64,000 nucleotides of DNA from Nitrosomonas marina (GTDB lineage Bacteria; Pseudomonadota; Gammaproteobacteria; Burkholderiales; Nitrosomonadaceae), in assembly GCF_900111605.1 (NCBI RefSeq), contig NZ_FOIA01000012.1:1-64000 (forward strand), read 5' to 3'. This document shows positions 26,745 through 35,821 of the stretch, piece by piece. Below the pieces are notes generated by a model. It worked only from the letters and a program-made list of their open reading frames with translations. It had not been told where the DNA came from and ran no database searches. The number at the start of each line of letters is the position of its first letter. Position 1 is the stretch's first letter. The position numbers were made by a program, and so were the translations under genes.

Positions 26745-27272
26745 TTAATTCATTCCACACGCTTCGGAAATCGATTTGTATGCAGCTGACGACCCATTCA
26801 ATCCGAATGTATCTATTGTCTGTGTACCACGTGATGACACACCTTCGACGATCAGGGTATTACCCCGTCTGATTGCCTCGGTCAGCTTATTATCGGTTCC
26901 CTGGTCAGGCGCCCAGGCAGAATCATCCTGGGTAAACAATTTAAACGTCTGGTTATTGGCCTTAACAGTCACTTCGCTGCCTGCCTTGTATGTGTAGCCC
27001 GCTATATAGCTGAAAACATTTTTACTCCCTTCAGCCGGACGATGCGTTATCAATGCAAAAATATCACCACGCTTCGTATAATCGCCTTGATCTTTTTTGG
27101 GCTGACTGACCATATAGCATACCTTGCCGTTGTTTTCCATAAACGTATACGCTGTCCAGTCCCCATGCTGTCCAAGCAAAACAGGCTCCGATGCCTGTGC
27201 TGAACCCGCCGCGTTTACCAGTAAAACCATAACGGTGGTAAAAAAAAGCCTGCGCAATTGTCGACACTTCAT
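26745..27272 (-). CDS. Periplasmic IalB (invasion-associated locus B) family protein
   Basis: A 175-aa exported protein with signal peptide RRLFFTTVMVLLVNAAGSAQA. The mature part matches the IalB family: GDWTAYTF..GKVCYMVSQPKK, DIFALITHRP, FSYIAGYTYK and a C-terminal SEACGMN. The two Cys (VCYM and EACG) probably form the family's disulfide. Despite the name, the family is widespread in free-living proteobacteria and of unknown function. Monocistronic. Confidence 0.85.
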   Translation of the reverse strand: MKCRQLRRLFFTTVMVLLVNAAGSAQASEPVLLGQHGDWTAYTFMENNGKVCYMVSQPKKDQGDYTKRGDIFALITHRPAEGSKNVFSYIAGYTYKAGSEVTVKANNQTFKLFTQDDSAWAPDQGTDNKLTEAIRRGNTLIVEGVSSRGTQTIDTFGLNGSSAAYKSISEACGMN

Positions 27273-27338
27273 AATGAAAAACCTTGAGATTGTATAAATA
27301 TACCGTGTTTCAGTAAATTAACTGAACCTTTGAAAACA

Positions 27339-27360
27339 AGCCGGTCCGATTGAACCGGCT
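27339..27360 (-). terminator. Probable terminator after DUF2024 gene
   Basis: Minus-strand stem AGCCGGT (27360-27354) / ACCGGCT (27345-27339), loop 8 nt, followed by TGTTTTC. It begins 10 bp past the stop of the gene at 27370. The T-run is interrupted by G. Confidence 0.55.
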
Positions 27361-27369
27361 AAAAGCAAA

Positions 27370-27627
27370 TTATGAACAGCCTTCCATTTTATAAATGTAG
27401 TAACCATCTTTATTGATGGCGTCAGTGACTTCCGGCGGCGCGCTCTGGCTATGGCAAAAACTGCATTCTTTACTGGTAACAACAGCGTCTCCTTCACCTA
27501 TGGATGTCAGCCATTCTTTCGCATATTCAATGGCTTTCTGATCATCTTTAACTGCCGTAAAAACATCGAAATGCATAATATGTCCGTCTTTTGCTTTCAC
27601 ATAGGTATCATAAACATGAATCTGCAT
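27370..27627 (-). CDS. DUF2024 family protein
   Basis: An 85-aa cytoplasmic protein matching DUF2024: MQIHVYDTYVKAKDGHIMHFDVF at the start, then DQKAIEYAKEWL, and a Cys pair in KECSFCHSQSAP that could bind metal, ending GYYIYKMEGCS. Function unknown. A weak purine stretch precedes the ATG. Single gene followed by a terminator. Confidence 0.8.
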   Translation of the reverse strand: MQIHVYDTYVKAKDGHIMHFDVFTAVKDDQKAIEYAKEWLTSIGEGDAVVTSKECSFCHSQSAPPEVTDAINKDGYYIYKMEGCS

Positions 27628-27969
27628 AGTTTTCCTTAATCATTAAGATTGAATACGAATTACCGCAAAGCCGTATCAGACCGATACAAAAATAGCCATG
27701 CGTTTCCAAACGGTGATTACTATAACAATTAATCCGGCAAACCGCCATGATAATGATCGGATTTTCCCGGATTAAACGAAAATGAAAACAGGCTATTCAC
27801 AAGACTCAAATATCGAAACACCGACTGCAACCGGAGTCCGGGCACTAATTTCGCCGCCACCGGGCCGATTGGCGAAAGTCTCCAGCGGGCAGGTACTTAA
27901 GCACATAATCCGGGTTATTTCATCAGGACCCTACTACTTAATCTCAAGGTATTATGAACAGCCCGTCCA
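27628..27969. other. Intergenic, nothing supported
   Basis: About 340 bp between two minus-strand genes. A 63-codon plus-strand frame (27782) has no ribosome-binding site and low-complexity content. No hairpin or promoter I would defend. Confidence 0.4.
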
Positions 27970-28659
27970 TTAAACCACTTTCCTGCGTGCGACGATAACG
28001 CCGTCACGTGTTGGATTAATAAACGCATCAAACTCGGGATCATTGAAAATCATTTGATTATGCTCGACAATCGCTTCGGTCCAGCCCAGTGCTATATCGG
28101 TATAGGTTTCTGCGGCAACACGGCCATGCCATAGCACATTGTCTGCAATATATAACCCGCCAGGACGGATACGATCACGTGCCAGTTTCCAGACCTCGGG
28201 ATACCACCCTTTATCGACGTCGTTGTAGCAGATATCGAAAAGACCATCGGTCTGGACAAAAATATCCTGAGCCATTCCCACATTGAATTCAATCCGGTCC
28301 CACAAACCGGCTGACGACAGGTATTGCTCGGCACGGTCTCTGTTTTCACTGTTGCCATCACTGCAGATTATTCGACCATCCTGGCCAACGGCACGCGCGA
28401 ACCAGTAGGCGGAATAACCGTAACCGCTTCCGAACTCGAATACCTGCCTGGCGCCAATCATTCTGGCCTGCATTTCCAGAAAAATTCCGACAAGTCTGTT
28501 TACGATCGGAAACCTTTTTTGTTCAGCCAGCGCTTCCATTTCCAATAAAACAGGGTGATCCGTACTGCCGACTAGTGCTCGCATATAACCGTCTATCGCC
28601 GGATGAACGGGAATGATTTCACTGGAATTGTCTGATGTCGGTGTCAGTATTTCAGTCAT
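27970..28659 (-). CDS. SAM-dependent O-methyltransferase (caffeoyl-CoA OMT-like)
   Basis: A 229-aa class I methyltransferase. SAM motif VFEFGSGYGYSAYWFARA (about 67-84), acidic loop IICSDGN, and the metal/substrate motif DICYNDVDKGWYPE and YIADNVLWHGRV match the O-methyltransferase-3 family. ATG 28659 has a near-perfect AAGGAGACAAGA upstream. It overlaps the O-antigen-ligase-like gene by 8 bp, so the two are translationally coupled, which suggests a small surface-glycan or lipid substrate (inference). Confidence 0.85.
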   Translation of the reverse strand: MTEILTPTSDNSSEIIPVHPAIDGYMRALVGSTDHPVLLEMEALAEQKRFPIVNRLVGIFLEMQARMIGARQVFEFGSGYGYSAYWFARAVGQDGRIICSDGNSENRDRAEQYLSSAGLWDRIEFNVGMAQDIFVQTDGLFDICYNDVDKGWYPEVWKLARDRIRPGGLYIADNVLWHGRVAAETYTDIALGWTEAIVEHNQMIFNDPEFDAFINPTRDGVIVARRKVV

Positions 28660-29935
28660 TCTTGTCTCCTTTGCCAGTTTTTTCGTTCTTCGAATCTGGG
28701 GTAGATTGTCGTTTATTGTCACCTGTAATGCCGGAGTTGTCCGGTTTCACGCGCTGCCGGCAAGCAGCGATCGCTGTAATCACCAGCAACAGTATCGGTA
28801 TCCGGCCAAAAATCAGAAAGGTTTCTGTCATTCCGGACAACACGACAAAGCTTATCATACAGACGCCCGCCAGAATCAGTCCGTGTTGCCTGAAGGTCCG
28901 CTGCCATGCCCACAATAAAAACAGCAATGCCCCCAGCCCCAAAACGCCCAGTTGCATGCCAATTTCAATCCAGTCATTGTGAAAATGCGAGGTTTTTTGG
29001 AACGCCGGAAGATTCTGATACAGACCCTGCTTATATTGAACAACCGTCCGATCAAAAAAATGCTCGGGCATCCCGGTACCTTGCCCCAATATTGGTTTTT
29101 GCGCAATACCATAAAGCCCCACATCCCACAAAGCGATACGGTACCCGATACTACTGTTAAAATGCCCTTGCTGTATGTGTTCTAAATCTGCGCCTGCCTG
29201 CACCCATCGTTCCTGAACCACCGGACTGGCATAGGCAAACAATAACAGCACCGGCAGCACCGGTACCGCTATAACCGCAAACCTGCTCAAAGAGATTCTG
29301 AAATGTGCGATCAGCGTAATGATCAGTGTTGCCAGCGTCGCCAGTAAAAACCCCCGCGCACTTTGATGAAACTGAAGATACAACAACCCCAGCGCACAGA
29401 GTGCCAGACAGAACCGGACCAGCGTACTGCGGCAAAGACAGGCAAAATAACATGCCACGATGCAGCCCACACCCAGCAATGCTGAAAAGGACAGATAAGA
29501 CATGTTGAGTACAGGTATGCCCTGCCTGTTTTCCACCTGCCACTGATAGAATCCGGTAAACAGCACCAGGCAATATCCCGCGATCACGGCTCCAGTAGCC
29601 CATGGCAGCCTTCGTTCGTTCAACAGCGCCAGAAACGGCACATAAACCAGCAACAGAAAATATTTTGTCCACTTGTGCCGCCCTTCAAGCGGCGCTTCGC
29701 TCCAGAGCAGACCCAAAAGCAGGAATACGCATAACACAACAATCGCCTGAACCAGCGGCTCTGCAATCATTTGCCTGAATGTCGCGGCTTGGTCATCAAT
29801 CAGCCATGCGAGTACAAGTAATACGACCAGGAATTTATACAGAACACTGAACCACAAACCCGCAGCAAAGCAGACGAGCACAGCTCTAATCAGCATTTCC
29901 CGCTGATGTGCAGTTAAATGTTGAAGTCCCGGCAC
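28652..29935 (-). CDS. O-antigen ligase/polymerase-like membrane protein
   Basis: A 427-aa polytopic protein of the Wzy/WaaL (O-antigen ligase) superfamily. About 11 hydrophobic segments. A large periplasmic loop includes GYRIALWDVGLYGIAQKPILGQGTG followed by the catalytic-type HNDWIEIG (H-N-D/x after FHNDW), the family hallmark. It transfers or polymerises glycan on the periplasmic side. It is downstream of FkbM and GT-like genes and coupled to an O-methyltransferase. The tail after 400 is hydrophilic and Lys-rich. Confidence 0.85.
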   Translation of the reverse strand: MPGLQHLTAHQREMLIRAVLVCFAAGLWFSVLYKFLVVLLVLAWLIDDQAATFRQMIAEPLVQAIVVLCVFLLLGLLWSEAPLEGRHKWTKYFLLLVYVPFLALLNERRLPWATGAVIAGYCLVLFTGFYQWQVENRQGIPVLNMSYLSFSALLGVGCIVACYFACLCRSTLVRFCLALCALGLLYLQFHQSARGFLLATLATLIITLIAHFRISLSRFAVIAVPVLPVLLLFAYASPVVQERWVQAGADLEHIQQGHFNSSIGYRIALWDVGLYGIAQKPILGQGTGMPEHFFDRTVVQYKQGLYQNLPAFQKTSHFHNDWIEIGMQLGVLGLGALLFLLWAWQRTFRQHGLILAGVCMISFVVLSGMTETFLIFGRIPILLLVITAIAACRQRVKPDNSGITGDNKRQSTPDSKNEKTGKGDKND

Positions 29936-29969
29936 AACTGTTCAGCCAGCGTATAAACGATAATCCGAC

Positions 29970-30731
29970 TCAGGGCCGCTCAAAGATAAAACAGGTTTCC
30001 CCCCAGTTTTGAGTCGTTTTCTGTTTTACCTGAAATCCTGCCGCACTCATGAGTTGGACCGCCTCTTCCTGTTCATTTGCTGTACCCAGCTCTATAATGA
30101 CCGATACCAGTTGCGGATTACTAAGCACTTTTTCGGCACCTCTCAAAATGGAAATTTCGATACCATCGACATCGATTTTCATGTAATTCGGATACGGAAA
30201 TCCCCACAAACCGCATAAATCATCCAGCGTGACCCCGAACATTCCCTGTATGTGTGTTGCAGGAATTTTCATATTTTGAACATCTTCCCGTCCAAACTGG
30301 GAACGGTTTCCACCAGGAATAAATTTTGGAATATAGAGTTTGGAAAACTCGGTTTTACCAGAAACCGCAACACAATAAGCAGCTATATGATCAGCAAGAC
30401 CATTGATATGGATATTCTTGTTGAGCGAATAATAATTATTGCTTTGTGGCTCGAACGCAAATATTTGGACAGATTTGCCGTACTTTTTCGCAGGATACAA
30501 AGAATACTGGCCGATATTCGCGCCAATATCGAAATAACAGGTGTCCGGTCTGAATTGATCCAGCCAGTCCAGCGTATCTGGCTCCTTGATGGAATAGTTC
30601 CTGGCCCGCTTGAGTACCCGCCAGTGATCGACCGCAATTTTGATCGGCTGGCCTCGCACGGTGGTACGGGTAAAACCACCGATTAACTGATAAAACGCGA
30701 TCACAATGTTTTTAAAAAAATTTACCAGCAT
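29970..30731 (-). CDS. FkbM family methyltransferase
   Basis: A 253-aa SAM methyltransferase. FkbM signature: CYFDIGANIGQYSLYPAKK, IFAFEPQSNNYYSLNKN, the substrate region MKIDVDGIEISILRGAEKVL and VSVIIELG. FkbM proteins typically O-methylate sugars. Its start is 18 bp after the upstream glycosyltransferase-like gene's stop, and the O-antigen-ligase-like gene follows 34 bp on. Confidence 0.9.
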   Translation of the reverse strand: MLVNFFKNIVIAFYQLIGGFTRTTVRGQPIKIAVDHWRVLKRARNYSIKEPDTLDWLDQFRPDTCYFDIGANIGQYSLYPAKKYGKSVQIFAFEPQSNNYYSLNKNIHINGLADHIAAYCVAVSGKTEFSKLYIPKFIPGGNRSQFGREDVQNMKIPATHIQGMFGVTLDDLCGLWGFPYPNYMKIDVDGIEISILRGAEKVLSNPQLVSVIIELGTANEQEEAVQLMSAAGFQVKQKTTQNWGETCFIFERP

Positions 30732-30749
30732 TGATGTCTCCGCTTCAGT

Positions 30750-32042
30750 TTACCGAGCCTGTTCATGCCGTTCGATTTCCGTGGCGGACTCCTCAAGTAA
30801 TGCTACATAATGCTGCAGAACATCTTTGTCCGGCACATCGAGCATCGCGCTGAAAAACCGCTGACGGTGCTCCTCAACATAAAAATCATCGCAGCCATGG
30901 GTTATAAAATGATTGATTTTTTCATATACATCATCGCGGCACCTGAGTTCCGTTTCGGGCAGGTAATACGCCACGGTCGAGCGCCCGGCAATCAGATAAT
31001 CCGCTGCAAGCACGGGTTTTCTGGTTCTGACGGCTTCGAAAACCACAGAAGTCGCCAGATCAATGATGACATCCGCCCAGTCCATCAAATGCGCCGAGTG
31101 GGCATGGTCATCAGCGATATGGACATTCGGCAGTTGCGTAACCGACTTGTCCCTGGTCAATGACTGTTTCCAGCCACTGCGGGTATGCGGTTTGATAATG
31201 ATTTCCGTTCCCGGAAATTCCGCGATGAGATGTACGACCTCTGTAACCTCTTCCCAGAACGTTGTGAAATTTGCCTTGCGTAGAAACAGTACGATTTTCA
31301 GTCGACTGTCAGAACGCGTTATAGGCGACGACGGCAATATTTCCGGCAATTTAATCAGCCACTCCTCGCAGAAGCGCGGTGAACCCAGCACAGCGATCTT
31401 TTTCTCTTCTAGAAAAGGACGGAAACGCTTCGCACATAATTCATTGGGAACAACCAGACGATCAAAAATGTTCGCATTGGAGAATACGGTATCGGGACCA
31501 ACCCGCCGCTCTCCGCGACGTATCAGTTGATTCACATGAGGACTGTCACCATGCGGCAGCGAAACCACGCTTAGCGCCCTGGCATGCGCCATTTCAATAA
31601 GGATATTGATCCACTCGACACTGATAACAGAATTCCGCTCGACCCAGTCAAAGGTAATCACACCGCTGCGGGCGTCTTCGAAACAATAGTTCAGCAAAAC
31701 CCCGGTCGCCCGCCGCCACAGCTGCTCGCGGCGCGTTTGATCGTAGCGTTTCGCAATCCGTCGGGCAAGCGCCCCCAGCACGGGAATGCGTCTGACGTTA
31801 CCGGTCAGCATGTACATCTGCAAGCGCCAGCGGATAAATTGAGGCCAGCCCAGCACTTCCCTGATGTGCGCGACGCGCACGCCAGCGAGTTGTTTGAGAA
31901 ACTGAATACGGTAATCGCGACGGAATTTTATCGAGCCAATCAGCACGACGTCACAAGCATGCCCCGATACCGCCCATTTGTAAATCACCGGCGTAATATG
32001 GTCAATATCGTTATAATGGCGAAGAAAAAAAAGGACTTTCAT
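30750..32042 (-). CDS. GT-B-like surface carbohydrate transferase
   Basis: A 430-aa protein without a firm family name. N-terminal MKVLFFLRHYNDIDHITPVI and GHACDVVLIGS resemble the acceptor half of GT-B folds. The C-terminal half has VVSLPHGDSPH, KIVLFLRKANFT, IIIKPHTRSGWK and DWADVIIDLATSVVFEAVRTRKPVLAADY, reminiscent of CDP-glycerol glycerophosphotransferase or Kdo-transferase-like proteins (nucleotide-binding half). Followed by FkbM. Divergent from the kdsB-like operon 349 bp away, so it may use the CMP-sugar made there (inference). Confidence 0.6.
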   Translation of the reverse strand: MKVLFFLRHYNDIDHITPVIYKWAVSGHACDVVLIGSIKFRRDYRIQFLKQLAGVRVAHIREVLGWPQFIRWRLQMYMLTGNVRRIPVLGALARRIAKRYDQTRREQLWRRATGVLLNYCFEDARSGVITFDWVERNSVISVEWINILIEMAHARALSVVSLPHGDSPHVNQLIRRGERRVGPDTVFSNANIFDRLVVPNELCAKRFRPFLEEKKIAVLGSPRFCEEWLIKLPEILPSSPITRSDSRLKIVLFLRKANFTTFWEEVTEVVHLIAEFPGTEIIIKPHTRSGWKQSLTRDKSVTQLPNVHIADDHAHSAHLMDWADVIIDLATSVVFEAVRTRKPVLAADYLIAGRSTVAYYLPETELRCRDDVYEKINHFITHGCDDFYVEEHRQRFFSAMLDVPDKDVLQHYVALLEESATEIERHEQAR

Positions 32043-32391
32043 TCCCTGGGAATGACTGAAGATGAATTCAAGATGACAAACATGTCTAATAAATGCCTTA
32101 TATTTACTGATGTCTTATATTTACAGATGAGGCACCGGGCGTCTCCAACCACGAGCACAGTTAACACCCGGCCAGAGAAAACCGCAACAATTTTACACGT
32201 GCATCCTGCTCTTTACCACTTAACTGTCGCAATCCAGCAACTGGAAGCCTATACTTCCGGTGTTATATCCGGATTCACAGGATTACAATTGCCCAGACCT
32301 GCGAATAAACTGGATAATAACGCTTGCATTCAAACAGCAAACCTTTAACCGCTAATCCAATCAACATCATTACCGTTTTTCACAATCACGC
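32043..32391. other. Divergent intergenic region of glycan cluster
   Basis: It should hold the promoters for the minus-strand glycan genes and the plus-strand sugar operon. AT-rich with a repeated cttatatttac near 32100 (gccttatatttactgatgtcttatatttacagatg). No clear -35/-10 pair or terminator. Confidence 0.4.
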
Positions 32392-33141
32392 ATGAAAACT
32401 ATCGCCGTCATCCCCGCACGCATGGGTTCTACACGCTTTCCAGGCAAACCTATCGCAACGCTTCTTGGCCGCCCCATGATTGAACATATTTATAAACGCG
32501 TAGCGCTCAGCAAAACGCTTGACGCCACCTATATCGCCACCTGCGACGAGGCGATCCGCGAAATCGCGGAAGGTTTCGGCGCTTCAGTCATTATGACCGC
32601 CGATACACATGAACGCGCCAGCGATCGTGTGGCTGAGGCGGTTGTCGGTCTGGATGCCGAACTGGTTGTCATGGTGCAGGGCGATGAACCAATGACGCAT
32701 CCGGACATGATTGATGCCGCAGTTCAACCGTTCGAACAGGACCCCGAGCTCGGCTGCGTCAATCTGGTGCGCCGCATCGAGCAGGAGTCCGACTTTCGTG
32801 ATCCCAACACAATAAAGGTCGTGATGGATCAAGCCAACAACGCGCTGTTCATGTCACGCCAGCCGATACCGACTCTGGCCAAATCCGGTTTCGAACAGAC
32901 TATTGCCTATAAACAGGTCTGTATTATTCCGTTCCGTCGCGCATTATTGTTTAAATACACGCGCCTGCAGCCTACGACCCTGGAACAGCTTGAATCGGTC
33001 GATATGATGCGTTTGCTCGAACACGGTTATACTGTCAGAATGGTTCCGATCGAGTTCAACACCCAGGCAGTCGATACCGAAGCGGATCTGGCACGTGTGG
33101 CCAAACTGATGGCAGACGATCCGCTGCTATCGCGTTATTGA
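32392..33141 (+). CDS. KdsB-like CMP-sugar-acid cytidylyltransferase
   Basis: A 249-aa nucleotidyltransferase of the 3-deoxy-manno-octulosonate cytidylyltransferase family. Motifs: VIPARMGSTRFPGKPIATLLGRPMI (CTP loop), ATCDEAI, MVQGDEPMTHP (metal), LESVDMMRLLEHGY and AVDTEADLARV. It deviates from the usual KdsB at LEQLESVDMMR and lacks the PG..TGVDTPEDLE context exactly, so it may activate a different ulosonic acid. First in a compact operon with aldolase, dehydrogenase, epimerase and HAD genes rather than with lpxK or kdsC. Confidence 0.8.
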   Translation: MKTIAVIPARMGSTRFPGKPIATLLGRPMIEHIYKRVALSKTLDATYIATCDEAIREIAEGFGASVIMTADTHERASDRVAEAVVGLDAELVVMVQGDEPMTHPDMIDAAVQPFEQDPELGCVNLVRRIEQESDFRDPNTIKVVMDQANNALFMSRQPIPTLAKSGFEQTIAYKQVCIIPFRRALLFKYTRLQPTTLEQLESVDMMRLLEHGYTVRMVPIEFNTQAVDTEADLARVAKLMADDPLLSRY

Positions 33142-33149
33142 CCCCTGAT

Positions 33150-33929
33150 ATGAAACCCATGCAACTCAAAACAAAACTCGTACAATCTCAGACAACAATC
33201 GGTTCCTGGATCACACTGGGGCACACGGCGATTGCCGAAATCATGGCTTCCGCCGGCTTCGACTGGCTGGTGCTGGACATGGAGCACAGTGTGCTGGAAC
33301 TGAACGAAGTGCAGACAATCATTCAGGTGCTCGACAGCCGGAGTTGCCCCGCCATCGTACGACTGACTTCGAATCATCCCGATCAGATCAAACGTGTCAT
33401 GGACGCCGGTGCAACTGGCGTAATGGTGCCGATGATTAAGTCCGCCGTGGATGCCCAAGCAGCGGTTGATGGCGTGTACTATCCGCCGCACGGCAGACGC
33501 GGTGTCGGTCTCGCACGTGCACAGGGTTTTGGTGCCAGTTTTCCGGCTTACCGACAATGGCTGGAGCAAAACGCGGTGATCGTTGCCATGATTGAACATG
33601 TTGACGCCGTGCATGCCATCGATCAAATCCTGAGCGTCACTGGTATCGATGCCTATATTATCGGCCCTTATGATCTGTCTGGCTCCATGGGCCGCCCCGG
33701 CGAACTGGACCACCCCGAAGTTCAGGAAGCCATTACCCATATCCGTGAAGCAGGACAACGCGCCAACAAGCCCGGCGGCATCCATGTCATTGAGCCTGAA
33801 CCTGAAGCGCTGCAGCAACGCATCGAATCAGGTTTTAATTTTCTTGGCTACAGTCTGGACATCCGCATTCTGGATTCCATCTGCCGCAACCATTTACAAC
33901 TGATCCGCACCTCGACGCAGCAATTATGA
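33150..33929 (+). CDS. HpcH/HpaI-type pyruvate aldolase
   Basis: A 259-aa class II aldolase. GSWITLGHTAIAEIMASAGFDW, LDMEHS (catalytic His), VRLTSN (Arg), MIEHVDAV (metal Glu) and IGPYDLSGSMG (metal Asp) match HpaI and 2-keto-3-deoxy-rhamnonate aldolases, which join or split pyruvate and an aldehyde to form 2-keto-3-deoxy acids. Start ATG 33150 is 8 bp past the kdsB-like stop; an upstream TTG overlaps that stop. Its partner genes suggest a biosynthetic role (inference). Confidence 0.85.
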   Translation: MKPMQLKTKLVQSQTTIGSWITLGHTAIAEIMASAGFDWLVLDMEHSVLELNEVQTIIQVLDSRSCPAIVRLTSNHPDQIKRVMDAGATGVMVPMIKSAVDAQAAVDGVYYPPHGRRGVGLARAQGFGASFPAYRQWLEQNAVIVAMIEHVDAVHAIDQILSVTGIDAYIIGPYDLSGSMGRPGELDHPEVQEAITHIREAGQRANKPGGIHVIEPEPEALQQRIESGFNFLGYSLDIRILDSICRNHLQLIRTSTQQL

Positions 33930-34864
33930 ATACTTTTGTCATTTCCACCTCCTCGTTCGATACCGAGAATAACGCCGTCATTCACCGCCTCGTCAATGCG
34001 GGTCTGCAACTTGTCATGAATCCATACGGCCGCAGGTTGACAGAGGATGAAGCCGCAGCACTGCTCAATAACGATGTCGTCGGTATGATAGCCGGTGTCG
34101 AACCGCTCACGGCACGCGTGTTGCAATCGGCAAAAAATCTGAAAGTCATTTCGCGCTGCGGTACCGGTATGGACAGTGTTGACCTCGCCGCAGCCAAAAA
34201 CCATGGCATCACCGTACTCAACACCCCCGAAGCGCCCGCGCAGGCTGTCGCCGAACTTACGCTTGGACTCATGCTTGCCGCATTGCGGCGAATCTGCCTG
34301 ACAGACCGGCAAGTCCGTGCTAACGAGTGGCCACGCACGCAAGGCGGACTGCTCGCGGCGCAAACCGTCGGATTGATCGGCCTGGGTCATATTGGAAGAC
34401 GCGTCGCCCGTCTGTGCCAGGCTTTTGAGGCGACTGTCATCGCCCACGATCCGCATGTCACACAGACACCAGCCGGCGTCGCAAACGTGCCAATGGCGCA
34501 GCTGCTTGAAACGGCTGATATCATCAGCCTGCACACGCCTTACACCCCTGAACTGCATCATCTGATTGATGGTCAGGCGCTGGCGCGCATGAAACCCGGC
34601 GCCATTGTCATCAACGCCGCCCGTGGCGGTCTGGTCGACGAAAGCGCACTTAAAGACGCGCTGGACAGTGGCAAACTGAGTGCAGCTGCACTGGATGCAT
34701 TTGAGCAGGAACCATATCAGGGCGCGTTAATCAAAAATGACAATCTTATATTGTCATCGCATGTTGGCTCTCTGGCCAAAGAAGCGCGTCAGCGCATGGA
34801 ACTGGAGGCCGCAGAAAATCTGCTGAATGGACTCATCAAAACAGGCATCATTCATGACGCATAA
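33926..34864 (+). CDS. D-isomer 2-hydroxyacid dehydrogenase (SerA-like)
   Basis: A 312-aa NAD-dependent dehydrogenase. Substrate half includes SRCGTGMDSVDL; NAD motif GLIGLGHIGRRVARL; INAARGGLVDE and catalytic His in ILSSHVGS. Lacks the ACT regulatory domain of SerA. Overlaps the aldolase gene by 4 bp (ATGA) and the epimerase gene by 11 bp. In this operon it may oxidise or reduce a 2-hydroxy/2-keto sugar acid. Confidence 0.88.
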   Translation: MNTFVISTSSFDTENNAVIHRLVNAGLQLVMNPYGRRLTEDEAAALLNNDVVGMIAGVEPLTARVLQSAKNLKVISRCGTGMDSVDLAAAKNHGITVLNTPEAPAQAVAELTLGLMLAALRRICLTDRQVRANEWPRTQGGLLAAQTVGLIGLGHIGRRVARLCQAFEATVIAHDPHVTQTPAGVANVPMAQLLETADIISLHTPYTPELHHLIDGQALARMKPGAIVINAARGGLVDESALKDALDSGKLSAAALDAFEQEPYQGALIKNDNLILSSHVGSLAKEARQRMELEAAENLLNGLIKTGIIHDA

Positions 34865-35816
34865 CACCATTTCGAAGAACCTACCGTCTTCCAGCCAGAC
34901 CGTCATTGTTTTCGGCGCCAGCGGCTTTCTCGGCAGCCATGTCGCCGACGCGCTCTCGTCCGCCGGTTATCGGGTGCGATTGTTTGACCGCAGCGCTTCG
35001 CCTTTCCTGAGACAGGGTCAGGAAATGATCACCGGCGACATCATGGATATGCAACAGGTAATCGATGCCGTCAAGGGCGCAGACATCGTGTACAACTTTG
35101 CTGCCATCGCTGATATTGATGAAGCGCATAACAAGCCCGTTGAAACCGCCACCATCAATGTGCTTGGTAATACTCATGTACTTGAAGCCGCGCGTCTTGC
35201 CAACGTCCGACGTTTCGTTTTCGCCAGCAGTGTTTATGTCTATTCGGAGTCCGGCTCGTTTTATCGCGCCAGCAAACAGGCGTCCGAACGCTTCACAGAA
35301 ACTTATCACGAGCGCTACGGACTCGAATACAATATTCTGCGCTATGGTTCGCTGTATGGGCGGCGCAGCGACCGGCGCAACGGCATTTACCGCATGCTGC
35401 ATGAAGCCATCACGCACCGTTCGATCACCTACAAGGGCAGCGGCAATGCCATACGTGAGTACATCCATGTCGAAGACGCCGCGCGCATGAGCGTGCAGAT
35501 TCTCGCGCCGGAATTTGCCAACCGGCATTTGATCCTGACAGGACAGGAGAAACTGCGCATTCGGGACGTCATGACCATGATTTCAGAGATCATGCCATGG
35601 CCGGTCGAGTTGCGTTTCGATGAAGCCAGTACCGCTCACCATTATGAAATCACACCCTATGCGTTTCAGCCGCGCGTCGGACGCAAACTGGTGCTCAACG
35701 AACATGTTGATCTCGGCCAGGGGCTGCTGGACTGCATCCGTGAGATCCACCAGGTGCTGGAGCATGCCGATGAAAACGACGACGCCACGCCATCGACTTC
35801 CGACAACCGGGCCTGA
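34854..35816 (+). CDS. NAD-dependent sugar epimerase/dehydratase
   Basis: A 320-aa extended SDR. Cofactor loop FGASGFLGSHVADAL, DIMDM, VYNFAAIADIDEAHNKPVE, VFASSVYVYSESGSF and catalytic YRASK (the Y-x-x-x-K pair) with RYGSLYGRR. ATG 34854 lies inside the preceding gene; the upstream in-frame start is 9 codons further. Acts on NDP-sugars or possibly CMP-linked sugar here. The C-terminal tail is acidic. Confidence 0.88.
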   Translation: MTHNTISKNLPSSSQTVIVFGASGFLGSHVADALSSAGYRVRLFDRSASPFLRQGQEMITGDIMDMQQVIDAVKGADIVYNFAAIADIDEAHNKPVETATINVLGNTHVLEAARLANVRRFVFASSVYVYSESGSFYRASKQASERFTETYHERYGLEYNILRYGSLYGRRSDRRNGIYRMLHEAITHRSITYKGSGNAIREYIHVEDAARMSVQILAPEFANRHLILTGQEKLRIRDVMTMISEIMPWPVELRFDEASTAHHYEITPYAFQPRVGRKLVLNEHVDLGQGLLDCIREIHQVLEHADENDDATPSTSDNRA

Positions 35817-35821
35817 CAATC

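Noticed and set aside
31584..32348. 254-codon open frame on plus strand
   Set aside because: It lies antisense to most of the transferase gene 30750-32042, has no family resemblance, and its composition (RPRHGN, HVHLQAPADK) is that of a shadow frame.
33848..34561. 237-codon minus-strand frame
   Set aside because: Antisense to the 2-hydroxyacid dehydrogenase, which has clear family motifs.
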